The notes beneath the pieces were generated by a model. The model saw nothing but the letters and a program-made list of their open reading frames with translations, did no database searches and had not been told where the DNA came from. Positions 8,292 to 15,798 of a DNA stretch of 43,255 nt are shown here, piece by piece (the first letter of the stretch is position 1; every line of letters starts with the position of its first letter). Both the position numbers and the translations under genes were made by a program. This DNA comes from an uncultured Clostridia bacterium (GTDB taxonomy: Bacteria; Bacillota; Clostridia; Christensenellales; CALMFG01). The stretch spans positions 1 to 43,255 of the forward strand of contig CALMFG010000188.1 in NCBI GenBank assembly GCA_937863465.1. The letters run 5' to 3'.

Positions 8292-8313
8292 CACTTGAAG
8301 CGAGGGAGGGTTT

Positions 8314-9018
8314 ATGGTCTATTTATACATTGCATTTATACTCTACGTTGGTTTTGCGGCGGCATATATTGTGGCCGATTACGGAAACAGAAGCAAGCTG
8401 AAGCGGGCGACCAAGATTCCGGCGGGCGTTCTGTATCTGGTCATTGCCCTGCTGGCATTTTTCCTGAACCGCGTGGATGGCAAGCTCGCGGCGGTTCAGC
8501 ACTTTGCCTGGGTGTTCGGCGCCATGCTTTGCTGCTTTGCCGGGGATATGATGATGCTGGGCGCGGGCGGAAGCAAAAAACGGATGCTGCTGGGCATGCT
8601 GGCGTTCTTCGCGGCGCATATCCTGCTGGCGGTTTACTTTACGCTGTATCTGCTGCGCACCGGCGCGCCGGCTGTCAGCCTGACCGAAGGCTTGATCATT
8701 CTGGCGGGGGCGGTGCTGGCGGGGCTTTTCCTGCGGATCAGAAAGCTGGATCTCGGTACACGCGGATTTAAAGCGATAGCGTTTATCTTTTTCATGTCGT
8801 CGGTCATCATGATCGCCAAAGCGGTTTCACTGATCAAGATGATGAATACCAACGCATCCTGGCCCACGCTGGTCGGCGTGCTGTTTATGGCGGCTTCGGA
8901 TTTCTTTTTGGCGTATAAATATTTCAGCACCGAAAAGAGCACCTATGCGCTGGGTACCGCACTGACCTTGTACTTTGCGGGCATGGCGGCGCTTCCCTTA
9001 AGCATCTATTATATCTAA
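8314..9018 (+). CDS. YhhN-family (lysoplasmalogenase-like) membrane protein
   Basis: This 234-residue protein is almost entirely hydrophobic, with about eight predicted membrane segments. The spacing of GDMMMLG, HILLAVYFTLYL and the C-terminal GVLFMAASDFFLAYKYF followed by YFAGMAALPLSIYY is that of the YhhN family. Animal TMEM86 members of this family hydrolyse the vinyl-ether bond of lysoplasmalogens. Plasmalogens do occur in anaerobic Clostridia, so such an activity is possible but not shown. GAGGGAGGG lies just before ATG 8314. The YitT-like gene follows 18 bases later and is probably co-transcribed. Confidence 0.8.
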   Translation: MVYLYIAFILYVGFAAAYIVADYGNRSKLKRATKIPAGVLYLVIALLAFFLNRVDGKLAAVQHFAWVFGAMLCCFAGDMMMLGAGGSKKRMLLGMLAFFAAHILLAVYFTLYLLRTGAPAVSLTEGLIILAGAVLAGLFLRIRKLDLGTRGFKAIAFIFFMSSVIMIAKAVSLIKMMNTNASWPTLVGVLFMAASDFFLAYKYFSTEKSTYALGTALTLYFAGMAALPLSIYYI

Positions 9019-9036
9019 TTCGTTTAGAGCAATTGT

Positions 9037-9909
9037 ATGGTGAAGGATATTATTAACAAAAAAACAGACGCGGTCAAAAATAACCGATATATCAGAGAAT
9101 ATGCCCTGATTGTGGCGGGCGTTTTGCTGGCCAGCTTCGGGCTGGACGGATTTCTCATCCCCAACAAAATCGCGGCGGGCGGAGTGAGCGGCATCGCGAC
9201 CATCCTCTATTATCTGTTCGGTTTTCCCGTGGGCGTCACCATGCTGGTCATCAATATTCCGCTGTTTATCGCGGGCGGCAAGGTGGCGGGCAGGGCGTTC
9301 TTTTTCCGCACACTGATGGCGACGATACTGATGTCTTTGTATATCGATCTGGTGCCGACGCCGGTGATGACGACCGACATGATTCTGGCCACGGTGTACG
9401 GCGGGACGCTGGTCGGAATCGGTCTCGGGCTCACCATATACGCCGGAGCGACCACCGGCGGGTCGGATATGGCGGCCAAGATTCTGCATGCGCGCGTTCC
9501 AAAAATCAGTGTGGCGACATTTTTATTCGTCATCGATGTGGCGGTGGTGCTGGCCGCGGCGCTGGTGATGGGCGCGGCTGTGGCGCTGTATGCCATCGCC
9601 TCGCTGTATATCTCATCCAAGCTCATCGATGTGGTGGTGGCCGGATTCAAGACCGGTAAAGCCTATTTCATCATCACGACCAAGCCGGACGAGATTAAGA
9701 AAGGCATCATTGAGGAGTTGGACCGGGGCGTCACCATCATCTCGGCGACGGGCGGATATTCGGGTGAGGAGAAGGCGGTGCTGCTGTGCGCCATCCGACG
9801 GAACGCCGAAGTGGTTGCCCTGAAGCGGCTGGTGGCCCGGGTGGATGAAAAAGCGTTCATGATTGCGACCAATGTGACCGAAGTGCTGGGCGAAGGATTT
9901 AATGATTAG
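9037..9909 (+). CDS. YitT-family membrane protein with C-terminal DUF2179 domain
   Basis: This 290-residue protein has five to six membrane segments (about residues 20-195) followed by a soluble DUF2179 domain of about 80 residues. Typical family stretches are FLIPNKIAAGGVSGIATILY near the N-terminus, GLTIYAGATTGGSDMAAKIL in the middle and a GVTIISATGGYSGEEKAVL segment in the soluble part. YitT proteins are widespread in Bacillota, and their transport or signalling role is unknown. The membrane repeat organisation resembles small transporters, and the soluble tail suggests ligand or partner binding. It lies 18 bases after the YhhN-like gene. Confidence 0.92.
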   Translation: MVKDIINKKTDAVKNNRYIREYALIVAGVLLASFGLDGFLIPNKIAAGGVSGIATILYYLFGFPVGVTMLVINIPLFIAGGKVAGRAFFFRTLMATILMSLYIDLVPTPVMTTDMILATVYGGTLVGIGLGLTIYAGATTGGSDMAAKILHARVPKISVATFLFVIDVAVVLAAALVMGAAVALYAIASLYISSKLIDVVVAGFKTGKAYFIITTKPDEIKKGIIEELDRGVTIISATGGYSGEEKAVLLCAIRRNAEVVALKRLVARVDEKAFMIATNVTEVLGEGFND

Positions 9910-9929
9910 CAAACCTTTTTCTAAAAGGG

Positions 9930-9958
9930 TTGTTAAATATTTTTAATTGGTCTATGAT
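9930..9958 (+). promoter_or_regulatory. Candidate promoter of the MATE gene
   Basis: TTGTTA (9930-9935) and TATGAT (9953-9958) are separated by 17 bases, 74 bases before the MATE start. The hairpin at 9975-9993 would then lie inside the leader RNA. Confidence 0.5.
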
Positions 9959-9974
9959 GATGCGTAAGACGCGT

Positions 9975-9993
9975 ATGCGTATGCGCATTTTTT
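9975..9993 (+). terminator. Hairpin plus T-run between yitT and the MATE gene
   Basis: ATGCG (9975-9979) pairs with CGCAT (9984-9988) over loop TATG, followed by six T. Upstream ATGCG and ACGC copies (9960-9973) allow alternative pairings. It may end the yitT transcript or attenuate the MATE gene. Confidence 0.55.
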
Positions 9994-10031
9994 AATCCCT
10001 GAGACTATAATTTTTAAAGGTTTTTAAATAT

Positions 10032-11408
10032 ATGAACAACGCAAAGAATTCTGCATTAAAGCTGGGCGAAATGCCCATCCCCAAACTGGTGCTCACCATG
10101 AGCGGACCGGCCATTGTTTCGATGATGGTGCAGTCGCTCTACAACGTGGTGGACTCCATCTTTGTATCGGGGTACTCTGAGGCGGCGCTGGCCGCCGTTT
10201 CGTTGGCTTTCCCCATCCAGCAGGTGATCATCGCCATGTCGGTCGGCATGGGTGTCGGCGTCAATTCGATGATCTCACGAAAATTGGGCGCCAAGGACCT
10301 GAAAGGCGCATCCAACGCGGCCGAACACGGTATCTTCCTGCTGGCGATTATGAGTGTGCTGTTCGCTTTTTTGGGGAGCTATACATCCGGATTTTTCTTC
10401 GGAATTTTCACTGCCGACAAACAGCTGATTGAATACGGAACGACCTATATCGGCATCATCATGACCTATTCGGTGGGCCGCATGATGAGCGCGGCGTTTA
10501 TGAGCATCCTCCAGGGCTCGGGCGATATGAAACTGCCGATGATTGGGCAGCTGATCGGCGCGGTGACCAATATCATCCTGGACCCCATTCTGATTTTCGG
10601 CCATATCGGCAGTGTTAACTTCTGCGAGCCCATGGGCGTGGCTGGCGCGGCGATTGCGACAGTCATCGGTCAGACGTCAACCTTTGTCTTCTTGGCCATC
10701 GCGTTCTTCTCGCGGGAGCATGTGGTCAAGTTGGACCTGAAAAACTTTCGTCCCAACGGCGAAATATTGGGCGGTATCCTGCGCGTAGCGCTTCCGGCCA
10801 TGGTGGCACAGGCGATTATCTCGGTCATGGTGGTCGGCATCAACAAGGTCATGGCGATTTTCAATTTTGCGGCGGTGACGGCTTTCGGCGTATACGTGAA
10901 AATTCAGTCGATGATTTTCATGCCGATTTTCGGACTCAACGCGGGCATCATGCCCATCTGCGGCTACGCTTACGGCGCGGACAACAAGAAGCGCTTCACT
11001 CAGGCGGTTAAGGTGGGATGGTACTTTGCAATCGCCATCACACTCCTCGGCTTCGTTTTGTTCCAGACCATCCCGGCGATTTTGTTCAGCATCTTCACGC
11101 TGTCCGACGAAGTGCTCGGCATCGCGATGTCCACCATGCGCATCATGGCGTTCGGCATGCCGCTTGCGGCCAGCATCTTTGTACTGTCGGCGCCGCTTCA
11201 GGCGATTGGCAAGTCATATATCACGATGATCAGCAATTTTCTGCGGGGCATCGTCCTGATACTGCCCCTGCTGTACCTGTTCAGCCGCTGGCTGGGCGTC
11301 TATTATGGTTGGATTGCGGGACCGATATCAGACCTGCTGACACTGGTCTTTATCGGTTTCTCATATATGCACATTATGAAGAAGTGGGATTATTTACACG
11401 GGAGGTAA
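10032..11408 (+). CDS. MATE-family multidrug/cation efflux transporter
   Basis: This 458-residue membrane protein has the twelve-segment, two-repeat plan of MATE transporters. The N-terminal repeat begins with the characteristic MSGPAIVSMMVQSLYNVVDSI and continues through VSLAFPIQQVIIAMSVGMGV. A ribosome-like stretch AAAGG lies about 11 bases before ATG 10032. Such proteins export drugs, flavins or metabolites using a sodium or proton gradient; the substrate here is not predictable. The adjacent flavodoxin begins 4 bases after the stop, with its ribosome site inside the MATE 3' end, so the two are one transcription unit. Confidence 0.95.
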   Translation: MNNAKNSALKLGEMPIPKLVLTMSGPAIVSMMVQSLYNVVDSIFVSGYSEAALAAVSLAFPIQQVIIAMSVGMGVGVNSMISRKLGAKDLKGASNAAEHGIFLLAIMSVLFAFLGSYTSGFFFGIFTADKQLIEYGTTYIGIIMTYSVGRMMSAAFMSILQGSGDMKLPMIGQLIGAVTNIILDPILIFGHIGSVNFCEPMGVAGAAIATVIGQTSTFVFLAIAFFSREHVVKLDLKNFRPNGEILGGILRVALPAMVAQAIISVMVVGINKVMAIFNFAAVTAFGVYVKIQSMIFMPIFGLNAGIMPICGYAYGADNKKRFTQAVKVGWYFAIAITLLGFVLFQTIPAILFSIFTLSDEVLGIAMSTMRIMAFGMPLAASIFVLSAPLQAIGKSYITMISNFLRGIVLILPLLYLFSRWLGVYYGWIAGPISDLLTLVFIGFSYMHIMKKWDYLHGR

Positions 11409-11412
11409 AACC

Positions 11413-11907
11413 ATGAAAACCTGTATTGCCTTTTTTAGCAGAGACGGGAGCACCAAACTGGCCGCGGAAATTCTGGCCGAAAAGCTGAAAGCCGATTTGA
11501 TTGAGCTAATCGACCCGGTGAACTATCGCGGCGTCATCGGTTTCCTGCGCGGCGGATTCCGCGCGTCTTCCGGGGTTTCGGCCAAATTGGATGCGGAGAC
11601 GCTGAAGAAAATTGCTTCTTATGATACGGTGGTGGCCGCCACGCCGATCTGGGCGAGCAAGACCACGCCCGCGTTTAATGCCATTTTGACAGAAGCTGCG
11701 CTTTCGGGCAAAAGGTTTGTGGCGTTAACTGTGCAGGGAGACCTGAATGCTGCGGGGCACGACCAACGCGTTTCTGATATGAAAGAGAAATTGGCGGCGG
11801 CGGGCGCGGTGTTCGGCGGATGCTATCCGGTCGGCAGTGCGAAATTCGGCCGATGTGCGGATAAAGCGGACTTGGAGAAAAAGCTGGAAGGGTTTAAGAT
11901 TGAATGA
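11413..11907 (+). CDS. Flavodoxin-family protein
   Basis: This 164-residue protein has an N-terminal FMN-phosphate loop of the SRDGSTKLAAEIL type (about residues 9-21), a 50s-loop region and VVAATPIWASKTTPAFNAIL (about residues 73-92), where the TPIW stretch corresponds to the flavin-contact loop of flavodoxin-like quinone reductases. It should bind FMN and carry electrons or reduce small substrates in the cytoplasm. GGGAGG precedes the ATG, which lies 4 bases after the MATE gene. The nitroreductase behind the terminator is another flavoprotein, but a shared pathway is not established. Confidence 0.88.
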   Translation: MKTCIAFFSRDGSTKLAAEILAEKLKADLIELIDPVNYRGVIGFLRGGFRASSGVSAKLDAETLKKIASYDTVVAATPIWASKTTPAFNAILTEAALSGKRFVALTVQGDLNAAGHDQRVSDMKEKLAAAGAVFGGCYPVGSAKFGRCADKADLEKKLEGFKIE

Positions 11908-11918
11908 TGAAATTGAAG

Positions 11919-11950
11919 GACGGTCTGGTTTGTTCCGGCCGTCTTTTTTT
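11919..11950 (+). terminator. Intrinsic terminator of the MATE-flavodoxin unit
   Basis: GACGGTC (11919-11925) pairs with GGCCGTC (11937-11943, one G-T pair) and is followed by an eight-T run, just downstream of the flavodoxin stop codon. Confidence 0.8.
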
Positions 11951-11976
11951 TGTCTGTGGTCTGGAAAGGTTTGCAA

Positions 11977-12798
11977 TTGAGTAAAACGATGAAACGGGAG
12001 ACTGTAAAACCGGTATTTTTTAAAGGCGAAACCGCTTTGCGGACTGAGGCCGAAGCGGGGTATGCCGCCAGCTTTGTGCGCTTTTCCACGCGGCATTACA
12101 GCGCCGAACCGATATCCGCGCCGGACAGGGAAGCGGTGGATGCTCTGGCGGTGCGCATCAATGCGTTTGACGACGGCATCCGAGCCGTGCCGGTATACGG
12201 CGCTGCCCCCGAACTGTTTGAATCTTTCGGCTACACCAAGTTGTCAGGGGTTCCAGCTTTTCTGGCGATTCTGGGGAAGAGAGAAAAATTCGCCGATGTG
12301 AAAGCGGGATTCTACGGCGAGGCGCTTTGTCTGGCTTTGACCCGCCGGAATTTGAAAACCTGCTGGGTATCGGGTTCTATAAAAAAGCAAATGCTGAAAG
12401 AATATATTGAGATATCCCGGGATGAGCGGTTTTTAACATCCATTGTTTTTGGGTATGGCGAAAATCGAACGCCCGAAGCCATCGCCGAACGCCGGAAGCG
12501 AAAACCGCTGGACAGGATATTCGCGGGCGAGCTGACCGATGAACGAACCCGCAAGCTCATGACGTGCGTGCAGAATGCGCCCTCGGCGATCAACAGACAG
12601 CCATGGCAGTATGCCAAAGAGAGCGGTTGCTTGGCAGTGCGCAAGCCGGTGATTCCGGGCGGGCCCTTTCCCGAAGCGCTGGATATCGGCATCTCGATGC
12701 TGCACGCAACTTTTGCTGGCGAGGCGCTGGGCATGGCGGGCGTGTGGAAAAAAGCCGACGGCGGGAATCTGGCTGTGTTTTCGATGTCCGCAGTTTGA
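11977..12798 (+). CDS. Nitroreductase-family protein of the fused-half (TM1586-like) type
   Basis: This protein is about 273 residues long. Two nitroreductase-like halves are recognisable: the first begins with RFSTRHYSAEPI and contains FYGEALCLALTRRNLKTCWV, and the second contains QNAPSAINRQPW, the FMN-binding signature, followed by ALDIGISMLHATFAGEALGM. Fused halves of this kind are seen in the TM1586 subgroup, which binds FMN; the substrate is unknown. The frame is open back to TTG 11950, but that lies in the terminator T-run. TTG 11977 has GGAAAGG seven bases upstream and is preferred; ATG 11989 is the alternative. Confidence 0.82.
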   Translation: MSKTMKRETVKPVFFKGETALRTEAEAGYAASFVRFSTRHYSAEPISAPDREAVDALAVRINAFDDGIRAVPVYGAAPELFESFGYTKLSGVPAFLAILGKREKFADVKAGFYGEALCLALTRRNLKTCWVSGSIKKQMLKEYIEISRDERFLTSIVFGYGENRTPEAIAERRKRKPLDRIFAGELTDERTRKLMTCVQNAPSAINRQPWQYAKESGCLAVRKPVIPGGPFPEALDIGISMLHATFAGEALGMAGVWKKADGGNLAVFSMSAV

Positions 12799-12823
12799 AA
12801 ATATCGAAAGAATATGATATTCT
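12795..12823 (+). promoter_or_regulatory. Candidate promoter for the unknown gene at 12863
   Basis: TTGAAA (12795-12800) and TATTCT (12818-12823) are 17 bases apart, and TG precedes the -10 (TGATATTCT). The -10 sits in a 13-base palindrome, GAATATGATATTC. Confidence 0.5.
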
Positions 12824-12862
12824 ATCAGCGTTGCAGAATAATGAATTAAAGGGAAAACATCT

Positions 12863-13411
12863 TTGAAAGACTCGATCGATTACCTGTTAAGGTTTCTGTT
12901 CTATATTATCGGGAAACTCCTGCTGCTGTTGGTGGTGGCCACGCTGTTGGTGTTCAGCTTTATGGCCGCCAAGGATTACATGAACATCAATGTTCTGATT
13001 TCGGACGGCTTGAAGGAGCGCGCCAGCGTGGTTCTGGAAGGGGAAGACACCGCCAGCTTGTCACAGATTTTCAGTGAAGCGTATTTGGAGAAAGACGACC
13101 GTCTGGATGACGACACATACAACGGCTATGTCATCCGCTCATACCTGCAGGATATCGATATCGGATTTAAGCTGATTATGCCCTGGCAGCAGAAGGTTTC
13201 GGTGCGCGTCTCCGAGACCATCACGCATATCGACGGCGAACTGCCCGAAGACAGCCAGACCGAAGACATGACCGAAGCGGACATTGCGCCGCCAGAATGG
13301 GATGGCGCGGTGTATATGGTGACTTTGGAGCGCAGCGAGACCGCGTGGCATATCACCAACATGGAACGTATCGGGGATGCCTATGCGTCTTCAGCGACGG
13401 CAACCGAATAA
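12863..13411 (+). CDS. Conserved-looking protein of unknown function with one N-terminal membrane segment
   Basis: I do not recognise this 182-residue protein. It has a short charged N-terminus, one strong hydrophobic segment (about residues 8-33, rich in Leu and Val) and a soluble, acidic part of about 140 residues likely outside the membrane. The tail is especially rich in Glu and Asp. The start is TTG 12863 with AAAGGGA upstream, and a candidate promoter lies before it. dusB follows 59 bases later, across a hairpin. Coding character is supported by normal codon use and the absence of a competing frame. An envelope-associated or stress role would be guesswork. Confidence 0.7.
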   Translation: MKDSIDYLLRFLFYIIGKLLLLLVVATLLVFSFMAAKDYMNINVLISDGLKERASVVLEGEDTASLSQIFSEAYLEKDDRLDDDTYNGYVIRSYLQDIDIGFKLIMPWQQKVSVRVSETITHIDGELPEDSQTEDMTEADIAPPEWDGAVYMVTLERSETAWHITNMERIGDAYASSATATE

Positions 13412-13423
13412 ATGGAGAATTGT

Positions 13424-13452
13424 ATCAGTCATGGGAAAAAACCGTGGCTGAT
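13424..13452 (+). promoter_or_regulatory. Hairpin between the unknown gene and dusB
   Basis: ATCAGTCATGG (13424-13434) pairs with CCGTGGCTGAT (13442-13452), eleven pairs with two G-T, over the loop GAAAAAA. It lies directly before the dusB ribosome site. The T-run behind it is weak, so attenuation or mRNA processing is as likely as termination. Confidence 0.5.
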
Positions 13453-13470
13453 TTATATTGCGGGGGAAAG

Positions 13471-14460
13471 ATGGATTTAAAGCAGGCGATGCAGGGCAAG
13501 GTGCTGCTGGCGCCGATGGCGGGTGTGACCGACCGCGCGTTTCGCGGTATCTGCAAGTCGATGGGCGCGGATTTGACCTATACCGAGATGGTCAGTGCCA
13601 AAGCACTGCAATTTAAAAACATCAAAACCAAAAGACTGCTGGATATCGGTGAAATCGAAAAACCGGCGGGTGTACAGCTCTTTGGCAGCGAGCCCGATGT
13701 CGTCGCGGATATGGCGGCGATGATTGCCGAAAGCTATGCGGGTGACATTTTTTTGATCGATATCAATATGGGCTGTCCTGCGCCCAAGATTGTGAACAAC
13801 GGCGAAGGCTGTGCGCTGATGAAAAATCCGGCGCTGGCCGCGCGGATGGTGCGGCGCGTGAAGGACAGCGTGAGTCTGCCGGTGACGGTCAAAATTCGCA
13901 AAGGATTTTCGACGGATACCGTAAACGCCGTGGATTTTGCAAAAACATGCGCAGACAGCGGCGCCGATATGGTGACCGTGCATGGGCGCACGCGGGAGCA
14001 GTATTATTCGGGGAAAGCCGACTGGGAAATCATCCGGCAGGTCAAGCGCGCGCTGGATATTCCGGTGGTCGGCAACGGAGACATCTTTTCGGCGGCGGAC
14101 GCCAAGCGCATGTTTGAGGAGACCGGCGTGGATGCCGTGATGGCGGCGCGTGGCGCGCTGGGCAACCCGTTTCTGTTTCGGGAGATTCAGCACCTCTTAA
14201 AAACCGGCGAAGCGATGCCCGAACCGGATGCGGCCGAACGCATGGAAACCCTGATGCGGCAGGCGGCCGAAACCGTGGCGCAGAAGGGTGAAAAAACCGC
14301 GGTGGTCCAGCTCCGTAAGCATGCGGCTTGGTATATCAAGGGACTTAGAGGCGCCAAGGTTTACCGCGAAGCGCTGGTGCGCGTCAACAGCTTACGCGAA
14401 CTGGAAGATATTGCGCGGGAAATAATCGCCGAATCGTCTCGAAGTCGTGCGGAATTTTGA
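13471..14460 (+). CDS. dusB: tRNA-dihydrouridine synthase B
   Basis: This 329-residue flavoprotein reduces uridines in the tRNA D-loop. Family motifs are LLAPMAGVTDRAFR (about residues 12-25), GVQLFGSEP, DINMGCPAPKIV, GEGCALM with the catalytic cysteine, the VTVHGRTREQYYSG substrate loop and the NGDIFS FMN-binding segment. The frame is open from 13297, but that overlaps the previous gene. ATG 13471 is preceded by GCGGGGGAAAG and gives the normal length. The C-terminal helical domain is complete. It precedes ftsY by 56 bases. Confidence 0.95.
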   Translation: MDLKQAMQGKVLLAPMAGVTDRAFRGICKSMGADLTYTEMVSAKALQFKNIKTKRLLDIGEIEKPAGVQLFGSEPDVVADMAAMIAESYAGDIFLIDINMGCPAPKIVNNGEGCALMKNPALAARMVRRVKDSVSLPVTVKIRKGFSTDTVNAVDFAKTCADSGADMVTVHGRTREQYYSGKADWEIIRQVKRALDIPVVGNGDIFSAADAKRMFEETGVDAVMAARGALGNPFLFREIQHLLKTGEAMPEPDAAERMETLMRQAAETVAQKGEKTAVVQLRKHAAWYIKGLRGAKVYREALVRVNSLRELEDIAREIIAESSRSRAEF

Positions 14461-14516
14461 TAGTTTTTGCTAAAGAAAGTCCTTATAATCTTGTGTATTG
14501 TGAAAAATAAAACAAA

Positions 14517-15422
14517 ATGCCGATGATAAAACAGGAAAACGCCACATCCCATGGCCTGAATAAAACACGAAAATCGTTTGCCGAAAAGTTTGCCGCGCTG
14601 ACGTCGGCTTTCAAGCGCGTGGATGAGAATTTTTTGGAGGAGCTCGAAGAAATCCTGATTCTCTCAGATATGGGCGTGGAAACATCCGCCTATCTCATCG
14701 GCGCTTTGCGGAGCAAGGTGAAGCAGGAGGGCATCGAAAAGCCCGAAGCGATTCGTTCGGCGCTGACCGATATCATTGCCGAGCTTTTGGCGGGAGACGC
14801 GCCGAATTATGAAAGCCCGACCGTGATGCTGATTGTGGGCGTCAACGGCGTGGGCAAAACCACAGCCATCGGGAAGCTGGCACATCGGTTTAAGACCCAG
14901 GGCAAGCAGGTGGTTCTCGCGGCAGGCGATACCTTCCGCGCGGCGGCCGGCGAACAGTTGGCCAAATGGGGGAAGAACGCGAATGTACCCGTGGTGAAGC
15001 ACCACGAGGGCACCGACCCGGGCGCGGTGGTGTTTGACGCGGTACAGTCGGCCAAGGCCAAAAACGCGGATTTCCTGATCTGCGACACGGCGGGGAGACT
15101 GCACAACAAGCAGAACCTGATGGAAGAACTGGAGAAAATCGACCGCGTTATCGGCAAATCGTGGCCCGAAGCGCACCGCACGAATTACCTCGTGGTGGAT
15201 GCGGCCACCGGCCAGAACGCGCTGGTTCAAGCCAAAGCTTTTATGGAAAGCGTTAAGATTGACGGCATCATCCTAACCAAGCTGGACGGAACGGCCAAGG
15301 GCGGGATGGCGTGCGCCATCAAGAAAACGCTGGGTATCCCGGTCGTCTATATCGGCGTGGGAGAGAAGATGGAAGACCTGATTCCGTTTGATGCAGACGA
15401 ATTCGCAAGCGGACTGCTGTAG
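14517..15422 (+). CDS. ftsY: Signal recognition particle receptor FtsY
   Basis: This 301-residue SRP-type GTPase docks ribosome-SRP complexes at the membrane. The N domain covers about residues 15-95. The G domain has GVNGVGKTTAIGKLA (G1), DTFRAAAGEQLAKW, ICDTAGRLHNKQNLMEEL (G3) and LTKLDGTAKGG (G4/G5). FtsY rather than Ffh is indicated by the absence of an M domain and by the DTAGRLHNK signature. The acidic A domain of E. coli is absent, as is usual in Bacillota. No clear ribosome site precedes ATG 14517; ATG 14523 is also possible. A TATAAT at 14484-14489 lacks a well-spaced -35. Confidence 0.95.
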   Translation: MPMIKQENATSHGLNKTRKSFAEKFAALTSAFKRVDENFLEELEEILILSDMGVETSAYLIGALRSKVKQEGIEKPEAIRSALTDIIAELLAGDAPNYESPTVMLIVGVNGVGKTTAIGKLAHRFKTQGKQVVLAAGDTFRAAAGEQLAKWGKNANVPVVKHHEGTDPGAVVFDAVQSAKAKNADFLICDTAGRLHNKQNLMEELEKIDRVIGKSWPEAHRTNYLVVDAATGQNALVQAKAFMESVKIDGIILTKLDGTAKGGMACAIKKTLGIPVVYIGVGEKMEDLIPFDADEFASGLL

Positions 15423-15444
15423 GCGGCTTACGGGAGATATGCCC

Positions 15445-15471
15445 TTGTAAAAAAGCCTGATTCGGTATAAA
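15445..15471 (+). promoter_or_regulatory. Candidate promoter of the ATP synthase operon
   Basis: TTGTAA (15445-15450) and TATAAA (15466-15471) are 15 bases apart, slightly short. They sit in the 96-base gap between ftsY and the first gene of the atp operon, where no terminator is obvious. Confidence 0.35.
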
Positions 15472-15518
15472 GTATTGCGTATAGATGGGTTTATTCTTTA
15501 GGATTGGAAGCGGAGCAC

Positions 15519-15797
15519 ATGATTGAAATCATCATCGGCGCGGTGGTGGGCATCGTCTTTGGCATCATACAGGTTCTGATTTTAACCCGTGTGGTGGAAG
15601 CGGTGACCGGCACCGGCAACGCGAAACCGGGCGGATTCATCTGGATTGTCCCGCAGTTTCTGGTGACGGTAGCGGCGTTTGCGGCTTTGGGGTTCTATTC
15701 CAATAAAGCACTGCTGGCGGCGGCCGGGGGTTTAATCATCGCTACATTTGTGGTCTGGATGATACGGTCGAATAAACCTTCAGGAAAGGAAGAATAG
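15519..15797 (+). CDS. Small three-segment membrane protein at the atpI position
   Basis: This 92-residue hydrophobic protein has about three membrane segments (residues 3-22, about 43-62 and 66-85) and a charged Lys/Glu C-terminus. The frame opens at TTG 15504, but ATG 15519 with GGAAGCGGAG upstream is the likely start. It begins the atp operon, one base before atpB, where other bacteria carry atpI or atpZ, small proteins that help c-ring assembly or magnesium uptake. Sequence resemblance to AtpI is not evident to me, so a c-ring assembly role is inferred from position and topology only. Confidence 0.75.
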   Translation: MIEIIIGAVVGIVFGIIQVLILTRVVEAVTGTGNAKPGGFIWIVPQFLVTVAAFAALGFYSNKALLAAAGGLIIATFVVWMIRSNKPSGKEE

Positions 15798-15798
15798 T

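Noticed and set aside
10006-10011. TATAAT as -10 of the MATE gene
   Set aside because: It has no -35 and no TG extension, and a transcript from it would start within or after the ribosome site.
14467-14489. TTGCTA and TATAAT as an ftsY promoter
   Set aside because: Again only 11 bases apart, with no other -35 at a fitting distance. The TATAAT alone is too weak a case.
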